From Iris pallida (Eukaryota; Streptophyta; Magnoliopsida; Asparagales; Iridaceae): a stretch of 64,000 bases of DNA. This document shows positions 32,844 through 45,000 of the stretch, one piece after another (positions within the stretch are counted from its first letter, which is position 1; every line of letters begins with the position of its first letter). The stretch lies in assembly GCA_029216955.1 (NCBI GenBank), contig JANAVB010029819.1, forward strand, positions 39,775,049 through 39,839,048. Direction: 5' to 3'. The notes beneath the pieces were generated by a model. That model was not told where the DNA came from. It worked only from the letters and a program-made list of their open reading frames with translations, and made no database searches. The position numbers were made by a program, and so were the translations under genes.

Positions 32844-33936
32844 TGTTTCGCTTAACAAAATGCCTGGGAGGAATTGGCTTTTGAAAACAAAAACAAGAAG
32901 AAAAGTACAAGAAGTACAAATTTGATTCTGGGAAAGTATTGCTATGGAAGTCTGATTCGTAAATGATCACTTTGTTCCTTGGACCATATGATGATGATGA
33001 AGATCACTGCTTGAAGTAGAACAATTTGGAAGAACTAATGCACCAGAAAGGTATCGACGCACTTGGGCACTGATGGCGAGGCCGAATGCTTTCCTGCTTT
33101 GCTTCACTCTGTTCTGGAAGAAAAAAATTGAAGAAGGATGCTCTAGAGAATCAAAATCTCGAAGCTCTGATCTCTGTATTCTCTCCTGTCTCTCCGTGTC
33201 TGTTGTATGAGAAAAATGAGTCTATTTATAGACTGGGGCTTCCGTGCGTAAAAGGGCATCAAAATCTGTCTTTACGCTAACAACTGCCATCCACAATCAG
33301 AGTCATCCTCTGTATATGCTGACACGTGTCCCATCATTTCAGTAAGAATATGATACATGTACACACGTTCTTCGAAATATGTGGCATGAAGACCACGTAG
33401 GCACACCACGTTCCAAACTGGCCAGAACGAATAGGGCGTAAAAAGATGAGCGTAAACTAGCTCTGTCATAGGTTTCCAGCGTAAAGTGGTTATTGAATAA
33501 CCTTGAGCGTAACATGGCTCAAATAGACTTCACGCACACATTGTTTTTTATGAGCGTAAGGACTCATGTAAAACTCCGTGCGTAAAAGAAACCATTCAGT
33601 GAGCGTAAAGTAGCTCGATCTCTATAAACGACAACAATGGTCTTTGTATGAGACAAACTCCATTGAATTCTGTGGTAAATGCCATCATTGATATCTTCAT
33701 GTCAAAGTCTGCATTAAATACGAGATTTGATAGCTTTTGTCCAGCGTGAAAGAGGCTGCTCAGTCCTTGGCATAAAATCACCGGTGTAGACCCAAGCGTA
33801 AAATGATCAATCTGCTTAGGTGTAATACAATTAGCCTTGTCTTGGGCATAAAGAAATTACCCGTTCTGTTAGGCGTAAAGCAGGCCACTTACGAATGAGA
33901 TGACTCTTTCTTTAAAGCACTTTTTACGCTCCTACA
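32844..33936 (-). repeat. 3' LTR of element A
   Basis: 1093 bp, TGTTTCGC...CTCCTACA. On the minus strand TATAAATA (33223-33230) is the promoter. About eleven GCGTAAA-like words lie in it. Confidence 0.92.
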
Positions 33937-34202
33937 AGACCCCCTTCAAAGTTTTCAAATGTCTCCAAAATTTGAAACACTTTGAACAGAAGCGTAAAAG
34001 TTGAGATTTGATGAGCGCAAAATTCGGGATACGCAACAGTCATCCGCGTAAGAGCGGGGATATCCAACAGTCAGCGTAAATATAGGGATATCCAACAGTC
34101 GATTTTGAATCTCTCTATAAATAGGCCTTTTTAGAGAGAGAAGATACTTTTACTCATCCTCTTGAATCTCTTTGCCTTTTCTTTCTTCGAAACTCTGATC
34201 TG
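33937..34202 (+). promoter_or_regulatory. Promoter/leader of the plus-strand gene of element A
   Basis: Contains several GCGTAA words and three near-copies of GGATATCCAACAGTC (about 34027-34100), then the TATA box and a pyrimidine-rich leader. Confidence 0.55.
34116..34124 (+). promoter_or_regulatory. TATA box for the plus-strand gene of element A
   Basis: TATAAATAG, the same word as in the LTR promoter but on the opposite strand, 79 bp upstream of the ATG at 34203. Confidence 0.65.
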
Positions 34203-34425
34203 ATGGCTCCTAAGAAATCATCCGCCGTCGGCAGCAAGGGGAAGAAACCAGCCATTGATTCCTCGTCGACCGATCATGTGAAGACCTCTACTCAGTCATC
34301 ACCACCACAACGAAACCCTAACCCGGCCATGGCTCCGCCTATGATAGGTAAAAACCCTAATCTTCAGTTGAGAGAAAATAAATCCGTCGGGGAAGAAGAA
34401 GATAAACCAATCTTTCAGCTCTTTA

Positions 34426-34780
34426 CGCCCACGTCGTACGTGTTAGCGTAAAGTTGAAATAACATTGTACGCCCACGTTGTACGTGTTAGCGTAAAGTTA
34501 AAATAACATTGTACGCCCACGTTATACGTGTTAGCGTAAAGTTAAAATAACATTGTACGCCCACGTTGTACGTGTTAGCGTAAAGTTTAACAAGAATACG
34601 CCCACGTTACACGTGTCAGTGTAAATCTATTTTTGTGCCCACAGCTAATATGCTAGCGTAAAACTTAACTACGCTCATGTTCGTACATGCCAGCGTAAAA
34701 AGTTGCATTACGCTCATGTCACTGTATGGTAGCGTGAAGTTAATCAATCTTTTCTGAAAGGTTTTGTCGAACCAATACTG
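34426..34780 (+). repeat. 44-bp tandem repeats with inverted-repeat cores
   Basis: About four units starting ACGCCCACGT at 34426, 34470, 34514 and 34558, then degenerate units to about 34740. Each holds ACGCCCACGT, a 3-base spacer, ACGTG, then AGCGTAAAG, so the core can fold on itself. They probably lie in intron 1 of the PMD gene. Confidence 0.9.
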
Positions 34781-37503
34781 CATGAGTTTTTTCCTCAACT
34801 CTTAAAAACTTCGAACTAACTTGATCTCTTTTGTTATTTCACCAGTGGATCTGCAAGTTCACCCCCTCGCTAAAGTTTTCGGATCATCAGTTGGCATGGT
34901 AGGTTCGAACTATTTGGAAGATTTATCTCATGTCCAATTTCCTCAGTCGAACCCCGAGTATCCGGCAGAGAGGACACAGTTGATAGCAGCTCAAGGGGAT
35001 AGATTGTTGCTATCCATGATAAATGGGGAGTTGTTGAATTCACTAGACGGATAACACTTCGCAAAACCAGCATTTCTGTTTGGAGATGCCATTGATTGTA
35101 AATCCCAGACACACCCCAAGAAAGAGTCTTAGGTTTTTAAATTTGGGAATAGAGCTATGTATCTTCCAAATATGGACAGAGATTATCCTTTATCGGCATT
35201 CGTCCATGCCACTCATCCTCGACAGATGTTGTGGAATTTGACTCCCAATAGTCATGGACGCCCGAGTAGAATTGTCTTCAAGAGAGAGCGTGCCAATGAT
35301 ATGGGATACTTTGCTAGTGTTCCCAATGGAGGTGTTACTTCTATCTTTGGCCTTATGCCAGGCTCTAATCCAAGCGAAGATTCGGGCCTAATACAGCCAG
35401 TTCAAACCCCGATGTTTGTCAATAAATTTATGAAGGAAGCTGTATTATATCCTCAAACCAACCCCAGACTGCCAGGATGGTTGACTCCATTCAACCATAG
35501 TTGGATTCAGATAAGCCTTTGGATGATAAAGAACTTTGAGGAAGAGTTGAAAGATATTGGCTTATACGAAGCAGTAGCTTCCACCAGCTATGGTATTCCT
35601 GCGAATGGAAACTTATTTCTGGCCTTGATGGAGCTATATTTAAGTTCAACTAGAACTTTTGCTACTCCGAAAGGTGAAATGGGTCTTGCCCTTCATGAGA
35701 TGCAGTTTATTTCGAAGCTGCCAATGGGGGAGGCCCCATATGAAGAATACGTTCCCTCCAACAGGGAGCTTGCTGAGATCAGAGAAGTTAACCCTCAGTT
35801 AGTCGAGACATACGAAGAACTGATGTGCCACTACCTGAATTGTACCACGATGTATGAAAGTACGTCCCATTTGGCGTATATCAACAAATGGACGACTTAT
35901 CTTTTCTTCCACAAGGATAAGATCTCCAAGGAAGATAAAGAAAGGTTTCAAGAGAACAAAGCTCCAGTAATCAACATAGATTCGACAATCCCTTCTAACA
36001 AGGTTCGGGATATGATGGTTACTTACAAATTCCTGAATAAATATCTATCTACGAAGACTGGGGAATTTCCTGCAGGAACTGAAGCCTTGAGCTTCCTCAG
36101 ATATGGTAGTCAGAAAATCTCTCGGAGAGCTTTGCTGGCAGGCTTTCTTTCTTTATGGTTGAGAAGATGGGTTGTACCGGGTATTGGTACTGTTGACAGA
36201 ATTCATCGCAGTGTACTATGGCCAGCAATACGTCTGGTATTTAAAGTCAGGATCAACCTGCTGTCGGCCATGGTGTGTCGGATAAATGCAGGTTTAAGAA
36301 CCTTCGGTGAGGAGTTAATCAACAATGCTCCTCATCGAAAAGTTTTCCCTAGGGTAGAGATGCCCTACACTTATCTGATGGGCTGGTTGTTGCATCACAA
36401 CTGCAGATTATTACCGCCGGGCCCAGGCGATGATGCAGAGGTCTTTCTCCAAAAATTCAGCAAAGCTACATGGATTGCTACAACTGTAGCAGATACCCGA
36501 GCGGTTTTGAATTATTCATACGGTTGGAACTTCTTTTGTACCCGGCCGCATGTTCCGGCAGATTGCTTCGGTGTCCAGTTTGAAGATGAAGTTGACGGAA
36601 GAGTTGTATTGCCACAGTTAGTCTTTAGCTGGCTTCAGTGCATCAGACCATCTCATCTGATGTACAGAAACGAAGACAATTGTGCGTTCGAACCATACTT
36701 ACCCAGTAGGTTTGCTCGCCAATTTGGATACGACCAACTTCATGTTGGTAATCCTTTAACTAATTTCCGTTACTATAGGAAATTACTTGACGGAGCTAGA
36801 GGATGGAGGTATTTTGGTAGTGCTCGGACTGGTGCTAAATTTAGAATTTCGACTGCCACCAGCACTACAGAACTACGTATACTCCATACGTATGTCCACT
36901 TCTATGCTTCAATTTGTTCCTTTGCCCATGGTTACAAAATGAAGGGTAGTCTGAGGTGGCCGAAAGAAGGGGATATTGAAGAGCAGGTCAGGGTACCAGC
37001 AGACATCCCTGACGACACTGGCATCCCAGATCTATTTCTAGTAGTTATCCCGACAGGAGTTGGAGAACCAGCTGCCGAACCTATCATTATTGGTAAAGGC
37101 CGAAAGAGAAAACAGAGTGCAGTCGCCACGTCTCCAGAAAAAACTCTAGAAAAGAGGAAGTGGTCTACCACAAAAGGGCCTTCCAAGCCAAGCGTTCACA
37201 CTCCAGAAGAGGATACTGAAGAAGATCCTCTCGTCGGTCCTTCTTCAGTTCATCCTGGAGAAGGGTCTTCAGCCCCTCTACAGACAGTTGGATCAGGATC
37301 TGTAACACTTTTGTCTCCTGGACGTCTTAGCACCTCGCTTCATTTATCTTTGCCGTCCAAGGCACAAGTTACGGAAGGTACTACTACTGTATCTGCTGCT
37401 GATCAAGATCGCATTCCATCAGACGAACCGGCTCTTGACTTTGAGGATGATGACTGGGATGGTGATTATGACACATATCTTGAAAAAAATGCACATATTC
37501 CAA

Positions 37504-37575
37504 GTATTATACAAAACCTATACGGAATTATGTATCAAGGTTTCGCATACTAACTTATTTTTGTTCATTTTGCAG
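37504..37575 (+). other. 72-bp intron in the PMD gene
   Basis: GTATTA donor, a perfect TACTAAC branch point and TTTTGCAG acceptor. Removing it joins AHIP to NVIIAPKLVVP in one frame, which links the two long open frames. Confidence 0.75.
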
Positions 37576-39101
37576 ATGTCATAATTGCACCAAAGCTTGT
37601 AGTTCCTCTTCCTCAAGAAGAAGAAATCTATGAAGAAAATGAGAAATCTGAAGGGGAAGCTTCCTCTTCAGGAAACTCAGATGCTGGAGAAGGGGGAGTG
37701 CAAAAGCCTGAGATGGAGCCTCTAAAAGAACATCCTCCATTACTTGAGGCCCAACAAGCACAGTCTGAATTGTCTTCTCTTGTTGAGGATCAGCACCAAG
37801 AGGAGACAAGAGTCGATCCCACTGTAGGTGATGATGAAACTGCTGGAGGTGATCCAGAATTGAACAAAGAATTAGCTGTAAAAAGTTTCACCATAGCTGA
37901 AACATTGGGAAATCCTGTGGAGTTATCAACTGAAGGAGATGCTGGAGGCATACTTGAACTTCCAACAGAAGTTGGGGAGATGATAACATCCTCTACTGTT
38001 GCCACCGATTCAGTACCAATTTCTGATAAAACAATGTCAGAATCTGAACCAGCTCCTGTAGTTGTCATCACACCCATTGATATTACCGCCGCCAGAACTC
38101 CAGAAACGGCTGGGGTGACAAATATTGAAGATGTTGATGCTGAGGTCCTTGGGAACCGGACAACAATAGTAACATTATCGGTTCCATCTCCATCTGTTGT
38201 TACACCGATTGGAGACATAATCCCTGAAGCTTCTAGAGATCCATTGGCTATAACGGTGGTAGCAACAACGACTTCGTCTCACCCTGCTGTTGTACCACCG
38301 ATATCTGCTTCTGATCTCCAAGAAAAAAACCTGTTGGATATTGTTGCCAGGCCAAGTTCCAACACAGAAATGAATCTCCTAGTTGTTTATACCGACACCT
38401 TTTACAAAAGTTTGGCAACCTTGATAAAAATGGTCCTAAACGAGGGCCTCAATTATGAGACTTTGAAGACGGCAATGGCTTCGACCATCAATAACGTTGC
38501 TCTGTTCAGAGATGCAGAGAGAGCTGCCAAATTAGAGAAAATTGTGGAGGACCTTGAACGACCAATCAGAGAATATCTCAGGCTGTCAAGTAGAACTGTA
38601 GAAAGTCTTATTGAGGAGGAATATGAAGCCTTAACAGCCGATTACCTTGCTCGGGAAGCTACATACAATGAATCTCTTCGTGAACATAGCCTGAAGGTTG
38701 CCAAAGAGAAAGCATTATTGGCTGGGATAAAGCCCTCACTTCATAGTCACAGGGTAGCTTATGATGCTCTGAACATAGATATTCAGAACAAAAATCATGA
38801 AATCCACGAGTTCGAGGCAGAGTTGGCTCGCCTTAAGGCTGAAAGAGAAAAGATGATCGAAGCTCGAAATCTGCACCTTACCCAGAGCTCGGTCTTAGAA
38901 GAGAAAGCTTTTGGGGCTGAATCAACTATCAGGACCCTCGATGAAGCTAAAGAGGGTTTAATAACCACCTTCGCTAAGCTTTCTTGCATTTGTACTCCTG
39001 AGGCTCGACGTGCCGAGGTTACAAAGAAAGTTATGAGTTCTCTTGGTAAACGGCTAGAAGAACTACGGCAGTTACTTCTAGATATTTCTACTCCACTTTA
39101 A

Positions 39102-39722
39102 AAGAATTTCTTGTAATCCATTTTGCAATGTTTCCAAGATGAATGAAATATATGTTTTATGATCCTATCGTTTATTTGAAACAATAGGTATGAGATAGGA
39201 GATACTTATCAGAGGTTATAGGAACATGACAAGTCTTTTAAACTCAATGCATTATATCTATCCAGAGGTAATATGGACATGATAGATAAGTAGATTTAAT
39301 ATTCATCCAGCGGTCATGAGAACATGATGAAATAATAAATTCCATTAATCATCTGATGAGACAGAAGATTAATCTCTGCTTGAGAATATACAATGCCATC
39401 AGAGGTAATATGGACGTGATAGTATGTAAGAACTCAAAGAAGAGTAGATTAATATCTATGCAGAGGTCAAATGAACATGATAGATAATAATAAAAAAGAA
39501 ATACTTATCAGAGGTAATATGAACATGACAGTATATAAGAAGTAGATAAATATCTACGCAGAGGTCAAAATGATAGGTAGGAAGATTTGATATTTATTCA
39601 GAGGACTTAAGATCGTGATAAATAACGAATCCAACTTTATGTGCCAACCGGCAAGATATAAGAAAAGAGATGAGTAGTCAGCTTGACCAAACCTTGGTAG
39701 CTAGGGGATAATAAGACAGATG
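39102..39722. repeat. Interspersed short repeats between the two converging genes of element A
   Basis: From about 39200 to 39630 a segment like CAGAGGTAATATGGACATGAT recurs roughly every 50-60 bp (for example near 39207, 39258, 39307, 39391, 39458, 39507, 39556). Spacers differ. It separates the 3' ends of the gag-protease and PMD frames. No open frame. Confidence 0.8.
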
Positions 39723-40802
39723 TCATTGAATTTCTTCCGGATTTGATGAGCTAGAAGAGAATTCTTCTTGTATATCGTCATCAAAAATGTGGGACGGATC
39801 ATATCCCAACCCATGACGAGTCTTCTGGTAAAACGGATCACCGCATAATGGTAGTCGTCTACCCTTTCCTTGATTAAGACCTTGCATAGTCTTTAAATCA
39901 TATTCCATATTTTGGATGATCTTGATAGATTGTTGACTATATTTGTCAATTCGGATTCTTCTTTTATCTTTATCCTTCAGATCATCTGTCTGAGTAACAG
40001 GGATATTTCTGGCCAGGCCAAATACAATTTGGCGCTTGTTTTTCTTATCAGATGGGACCACAAAATAGGATTCTTCGTATTGTCTGAAAGTTATGCAAGC
40101 TTGTGATGAAGCGGCTACAGGAAGCAGATAGGGAGAAGATGTTAAGAACTTTTGAGCATAAGGTCCAACATCAACGTGAGGAGGGAAAGAATTCTCTTTA
40201 TGATCAATGTATAAAATTTCTTCCGGCTCTATGTTGTCTTTATATTGATGACTTTGATTATCAGAAGATAAAGTCATTCTCTCAATAAACTTGACAGCCA
40301 TATACTCGAAAAGGAAATCTTCATTGATATCAAAGAGATGAGCAATATTTACATCATTTACAGTCTGATTGCTATGCTTCGGATTAGTCAACGGTGGACC
40401 ATCATCCGTCTTCTGCGTAGAATTGCCAATATTGACGATCAATGGTGATTCTGGATTATTCGTACCAGAAGTACGCCCTTTAACTTTGATCATAAAAGGT
40501 TGAACTTGGCTCTTAGCAGGAATTTTTATTGATTCCTCAGATGAAGTTTGAGTTCTTCCTTTAACCTTGATTATCAAAGGTTGATCATTGACAAGTTGAG
40601 ATTGGATTCGTCCCTTGACCATGATCTTCAAGGGTTGTTCCTCTGGCGGATCTTCATTAATAGACTGATCCTCAGATGATGATTCTTCAGCCATGTCTGA
40701 TATCTCTTTCATATGCTCTTGTTTATAAAGCCTTGAATCAGAGAAGTAGGCTTCGACACCCTTGAAAGGATTAATATCAGCAAATTCAGTTTTCACAACT
40801 CC
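39723..40802 (-). pseudogene. Element A C-terminal part of the gag-protease frame
   Basis: About 360 codons still in the gag-protease frame. Contains repeated KVKGR segments (IMVKGRIQ, IIKVKGRTQ, MIKVKGRTS) and, near the end, MEYDLKTMQGLNQGKGRRLP...HGLGYDPS, a G-patch-like module that recurs earlier in the polyprotein. No polymerase motifs follow it. Confidence 0.7.
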
Positions 40803-40805
40803 TTA

Positions 40806-42050
40806 GGAATCCACATATTTGAAGCATTGGTGGAGAGTTGAAGGCACAATATTGTGCTCATGAATCCACGGTCTTCCAAGAAGAATATTGTAGGATACAT
40901 CCGAGTTGATAACATAGAAAGTTACCATGGTTCGAAGATCACCAATCTGAATCTACAACCGAATCTTCCCCAGTGGCTTACTCTTGCCAGAGTTAAAACC
41001 AACAATAGTGGTACTAGTGTAAGTCAGCTCACTAGTAGGAATCCTCAGGGGCCTTAGCATACTCTGAAGAATTATGCTGATTGAGGACCCGGGATCAATG
41101 TAGATCCTGTCAATTTCAGTGGATCCGATATATCTAGTATAGCACAGAGGCCTATCATGCTTGTTGTGTTTCAATAGCATATCCTCTTGTGTAAAGATGA
41201 TGTTGGGAATTGCTTCCATCACGCTATGACATTGTGGACATGACACTGGCATATTATCGGGAGTCTTGAGTTGAGCTAAGCACGAATCTGCTTGAAGTAA
41301 AGCTTCACTCAAAGTCTCTCTGCTTTCTCTGGAGAGGCGAAGCAGTTCAAATATAGACAATCTAGCCGGAGTATTGGCTAACTGAGCTAGAATGTCGAAC
41401 TTGTAAGGCTTCATTGTCACCCCCTGACTGGAAGCAGACTTCAATTGGATATCAAAGCGTACTGCCTTCTGTTTCCCCTTTTCAACCACAGACGGTTTAG
41501 CAGAAACAGGAGAAGGTTGAACCGGTAGTGTTTCCACTACATCTTCTGCTTCTTTGGAGGATCCCTCATAGTCTTTGTGGTACTCTTTTCCAGATCTTGT
41601 ACCAGCAAAAGTTTCTTCTTCAGACTCAGGAGAAGAAAGTACCATATTACATGATTTAGTCTTTCTTCCTTTAGCCTTCTTCTTGTGAGGATTGTTACGA
41701 GGAACTTCAGAACCCAATCCAGCAGTAGAATTCTGATTTTGAATTTGTAAAGGAAGACATATTTCTTTATCATGGTTCAAACCTTCTGTCTTTTGAAAGT
41801 CGTAACCCATCTTCTTCATGAGAATAACAGATTGCTGACTATACAAATGGATAGGCAGTGGACTTTGAACAGGTGTTTCAGCACAGGAAGAGGAATGAAT
41901 CTCTGCAACTACAGGAGAATGAAGTACAGACATCTCTGTAGTTAAGGAAGGAGAAGGATTCGGGATACGAGGAGAAATCCCTGTTGGAGCTTTTTCATAA
42001 GCAGCAAAGACTTGTTGTGCCCGGTATAAAGGAATACTATTCATGGCTAG
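40806..42050 (-). pseudogene. Element A protease region, one in-frame stop
   Basis: Same frame as gag after the TAG at 42051-42053. Holds MGYDFQKTEGLN near the start (a D111/G-patch-like segment) and the retropepsin-like EIDRIYIDPGSSISII with active-site Asp in DPGS, then LTYTSTTIVGFNSG. A TAG at 40953-40955 and a TAA at 40803-40805 interrupt it. Between them NILLGRPWIHEHNIVPS, the second protease motif, is still readable. Confidence 0.8.
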
Positions 42051-45000
42051 CTACTGCTGATGAGTAAGCTTGAGCTTGGTAGGAGGAGCTAGACTTGGAG
42101 GACAGATGTTTAGTCCTTTCAGTCTATCTTCTAGAGGAAGGCTGTCCCATAGGTGATCCAAGTCATCAGAATCTGGGATAATATGAGAAATCATGTTGCA
42201 AGTTTTGACTTTCTTGCCTTTCTTGGATTTTGAAGTTTTACCTTCATTTTCTAATTCAGGCACTAAGTCAGGATGTACCCACATGATTTCACCATTCTTC
42301 AATGTGAGAAGCAGCAATCCTGTATTTTCTTCTCTGGCAGGCGGGATATTCACAATCTTCATCGTCGTCTTCGGGATTGGGATAATTTTATCTGGGACTT
42401 GCTGTGGAGGAAAATCCCCAAACTGAAGAGAAACTATATTGGTTGTCACCGTATGGTCATCATTGGTTAAAGCGATGGCGCCACCATTTATCAGCTCTTG
42501 GATCTTCTTTTTTAAGACATAGCAAGCACTGGTAGGATGATTAATGTATCTATGATAGATACAATACTTGGGATTGTCAGTCAGATTCACCTCATTAGGC
42601 CTCTTTGGCTTTGGAATCTGAAGTTTACCACTTTTTACCAGACATTGGAATATCCCTGGGATATCGCTTTCGTCAAAGGAGTATTCTTCCTTTGGCCTGG
42701 AAGATTCTTGATTACTTGATGTCGTTTTGTTCTTGGAAAGATTGACCATAAGAGTATCTTTTCCTTTTACATTACGATTGCCAGGATTATTGCCAGGATT
42801 ATTTTTCTTCCCTTTATCTTCTGAAGCGAAAATCATCCCATGTTCGCGAGCCAACCTACCATTGGTCTCAGCAGAAACTGCTGCTATGATGAACGAAGCC
42901 CAATCTGTGAATTGGGAACCCATGAAGACAGCGATGGATGGTCGCAGATTCATCTTGTATGTGTCAATCAACGCTGAATCTGGCATACCAGGGGGCATCT
43001 TTAGAGTAGCTTGTCGGAAACGTTCAATGAACGTCCGAGTATCTTCTTCCTCCTTTTGTTTGATTTCTATCAAGGAGGACATGTTCATGTCCATACCTCC
43101 TTCATAGAAGCTGGATAGGAACATTGCTTTGAATTCATCAAAAGACGAAATAGAGTTATTGGGTAAGCTACGATACCAGTCGTAAGCTGAACCCGTCAGG
43201 CACCCAATGAACACTCGAGTGAGAAGAGCATCATTTTTCTGCAAGTGTACAGTCATAATATCAAAGTAATTGATATATTGACTGGGAGATGCTTTTCCAT
43301 CGAACAAAACCATGGATTGTGGCTTGAACTTCGGTGGAAAGGGTACATCATTCCAATGAGGAGGATAAGGTTGCTTAATCCCTAACCTCTGGAGTTGATC
43401 TTTGTGCCTTAAAACTTCAAACTGTGCTTTAAGTTCACGCACTGCTTGAATGGCTTTACTGGTTTGAGGAAGCACATTTGACTGAGTAGTCGTTGGATGT
43501 ACCATGACCCCTACTGGAGGTGGTACATCTTCTGGAATGATGGGATCCGGAGATGAAGAATTTTGATTAGCAGCAGGCTCTTGAATGTTCAAAGGTATTT
43601 CAGCCCCTTGACTATCTTGAGTTTGTGCTGCTACTGGTGTCGGTGTCACTACTGTCGGTTGAGCAATTTGCTGATTCAAAATTATTTGATGCATGCTTTG
43701 CACCATATTAAGCATATCCTTCAGTGATTGTTCAACAGCAGTGAGACGTTGTTCTGTATTAGCAGATGACGTCTCTGGTTCATCTCCAATAGCGTAGGAT
43801 TTAACCTCTCTTGAAGATACAGAAGGATTTGTATAGAAGTACGAATCCACGCTGTCGGTATCAGACTCAAAAGATTGAGTACCCCCAGCTTCTGAATCAG
43901 AAGTCTGCAATTGTCTTTGTCTTCTTGATTGAGTATTCTGATATACTCCTTCAAAGGAATCAAGAAGCCTGTTGAACTGTTGTTGACTTGGAGTTTGGGA
44001 CGTGTTCCGTCTTGGATGTCGTCCTCTGTTAGTATGAGATGCCATGTTAACTGACACATATGGCAACTCATGTTCTTGGTCTTCAGCTTGATGTGGAGGT
44101 GCATTGAAACTCAATCGATCAAAAACTGATCGTCTTGAAGCTGAACAACAACAGTTGATCACAACCTGGTGGTATTCACAAAGATGTTTTTCTTGGAGAA
44201 ATGTCACCGGAGATTGTCTATTCTTACGCTTTTGCATTAGCAATTCGCGCAAGTCAGAAGGAGTGGATGAAGTATTCTTCTTTATTACATTTGGGGTAGA
44301 AAAACGTTTAGTCCCTTGTGTATAGAGAAAATTACTGGCTGCATTCGCAGAACCAAATTGTATATTTCTACGCGTTTGGAATTGTGTGCGTAAATCTTGA
44401 GATTTAGCACGCATGACTCCATTTTCTTGGCGTGTGATTTGTAAGTTTGGTACCTTGCGTAAAGCAGTATAAGAGGGTTGTTGGTGTAGAACAGAAGTTT
44501 TACCAACAATATTTTTATGCTGCACACGTTTAGATACATTCACATTTGACATGTGAGCATCATTGTGAATTTCATCTACACTGTCATAGACAGGAGATTT
44601 ATCTTTACGCATGGAACGTAAAATCTTGTTATCTACCACGTTACCAACGGGAGATTTTGTTTTACGCGAGGAGCGTAATTTATTTGGGCCTACCACGTCA
44701 CCGACGGGAGACTGATTCTTACACCCAGAAGCACAAACTTTAGAGTCTGCCCCATTACGAATGGGAGACTCATTCTTATGAACTGAGCGTAAAATTTGGT
44801 TCTTACCCACTGAGCGTAAAACTTGATTTTTACGCAGTGGGCGTGAAACCTGGTTATCTTCACCATTACGAACGGAAGATAAATCGTGACACTTCGAGTG
44901 CAACTTTGAAGTAGGGACTGCCTCGTTATGAACGGGAGCCCCTACGACAGGAGTGGAAAGAATTCCCTTGTCATCAGAAGCAGAAGAGAGATCAGAAATC

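Larger units (their letters stand above)
34203..39101 (+). pseudogene. Plant mobile domain (PMD) gene carried by element A, opposite strand
   Basis: Exon 1 starts at 34203 (MAPKKSSAVGSKGKKP, basic) and ends before or in the 44-bp repeats near 34430. The main exon runs from about 34844 (acceptor TTTCACCAG) to 37503, and the last from 37576 to 39101. The main exon encodes a PMD: WIQISLWMIKNFEEELKDIG, LALMELYLSSTRTFATP, GEMGLALHEMQFISKLPMGE, SRRALLAGFLSLWLRRWVVPG. The last encodes an acidic/proline-threonine segment and about 200 residues of coiled coil. Two in-frame stops (TAA 35052-35054, TAG 35130-35132) break the main exon; an 798-codon frame follows from 35157. PMDs occur in MAIN/MAIL1 silencing proteins and in plant transposons. 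Confidence 0.75.

Noticed and set aside
34426..34640. Regular 44-bp repeats as a possible CRISPR array
   Set aside because: The whole unit repeats with no unique spacers, the host is a plant, and no cas genes exist here.
42193..43107. Plus-strand open frames opposite element A gag
   Set aside because: They are shadows of the long minus-strand gag frame with no recognisable domain.
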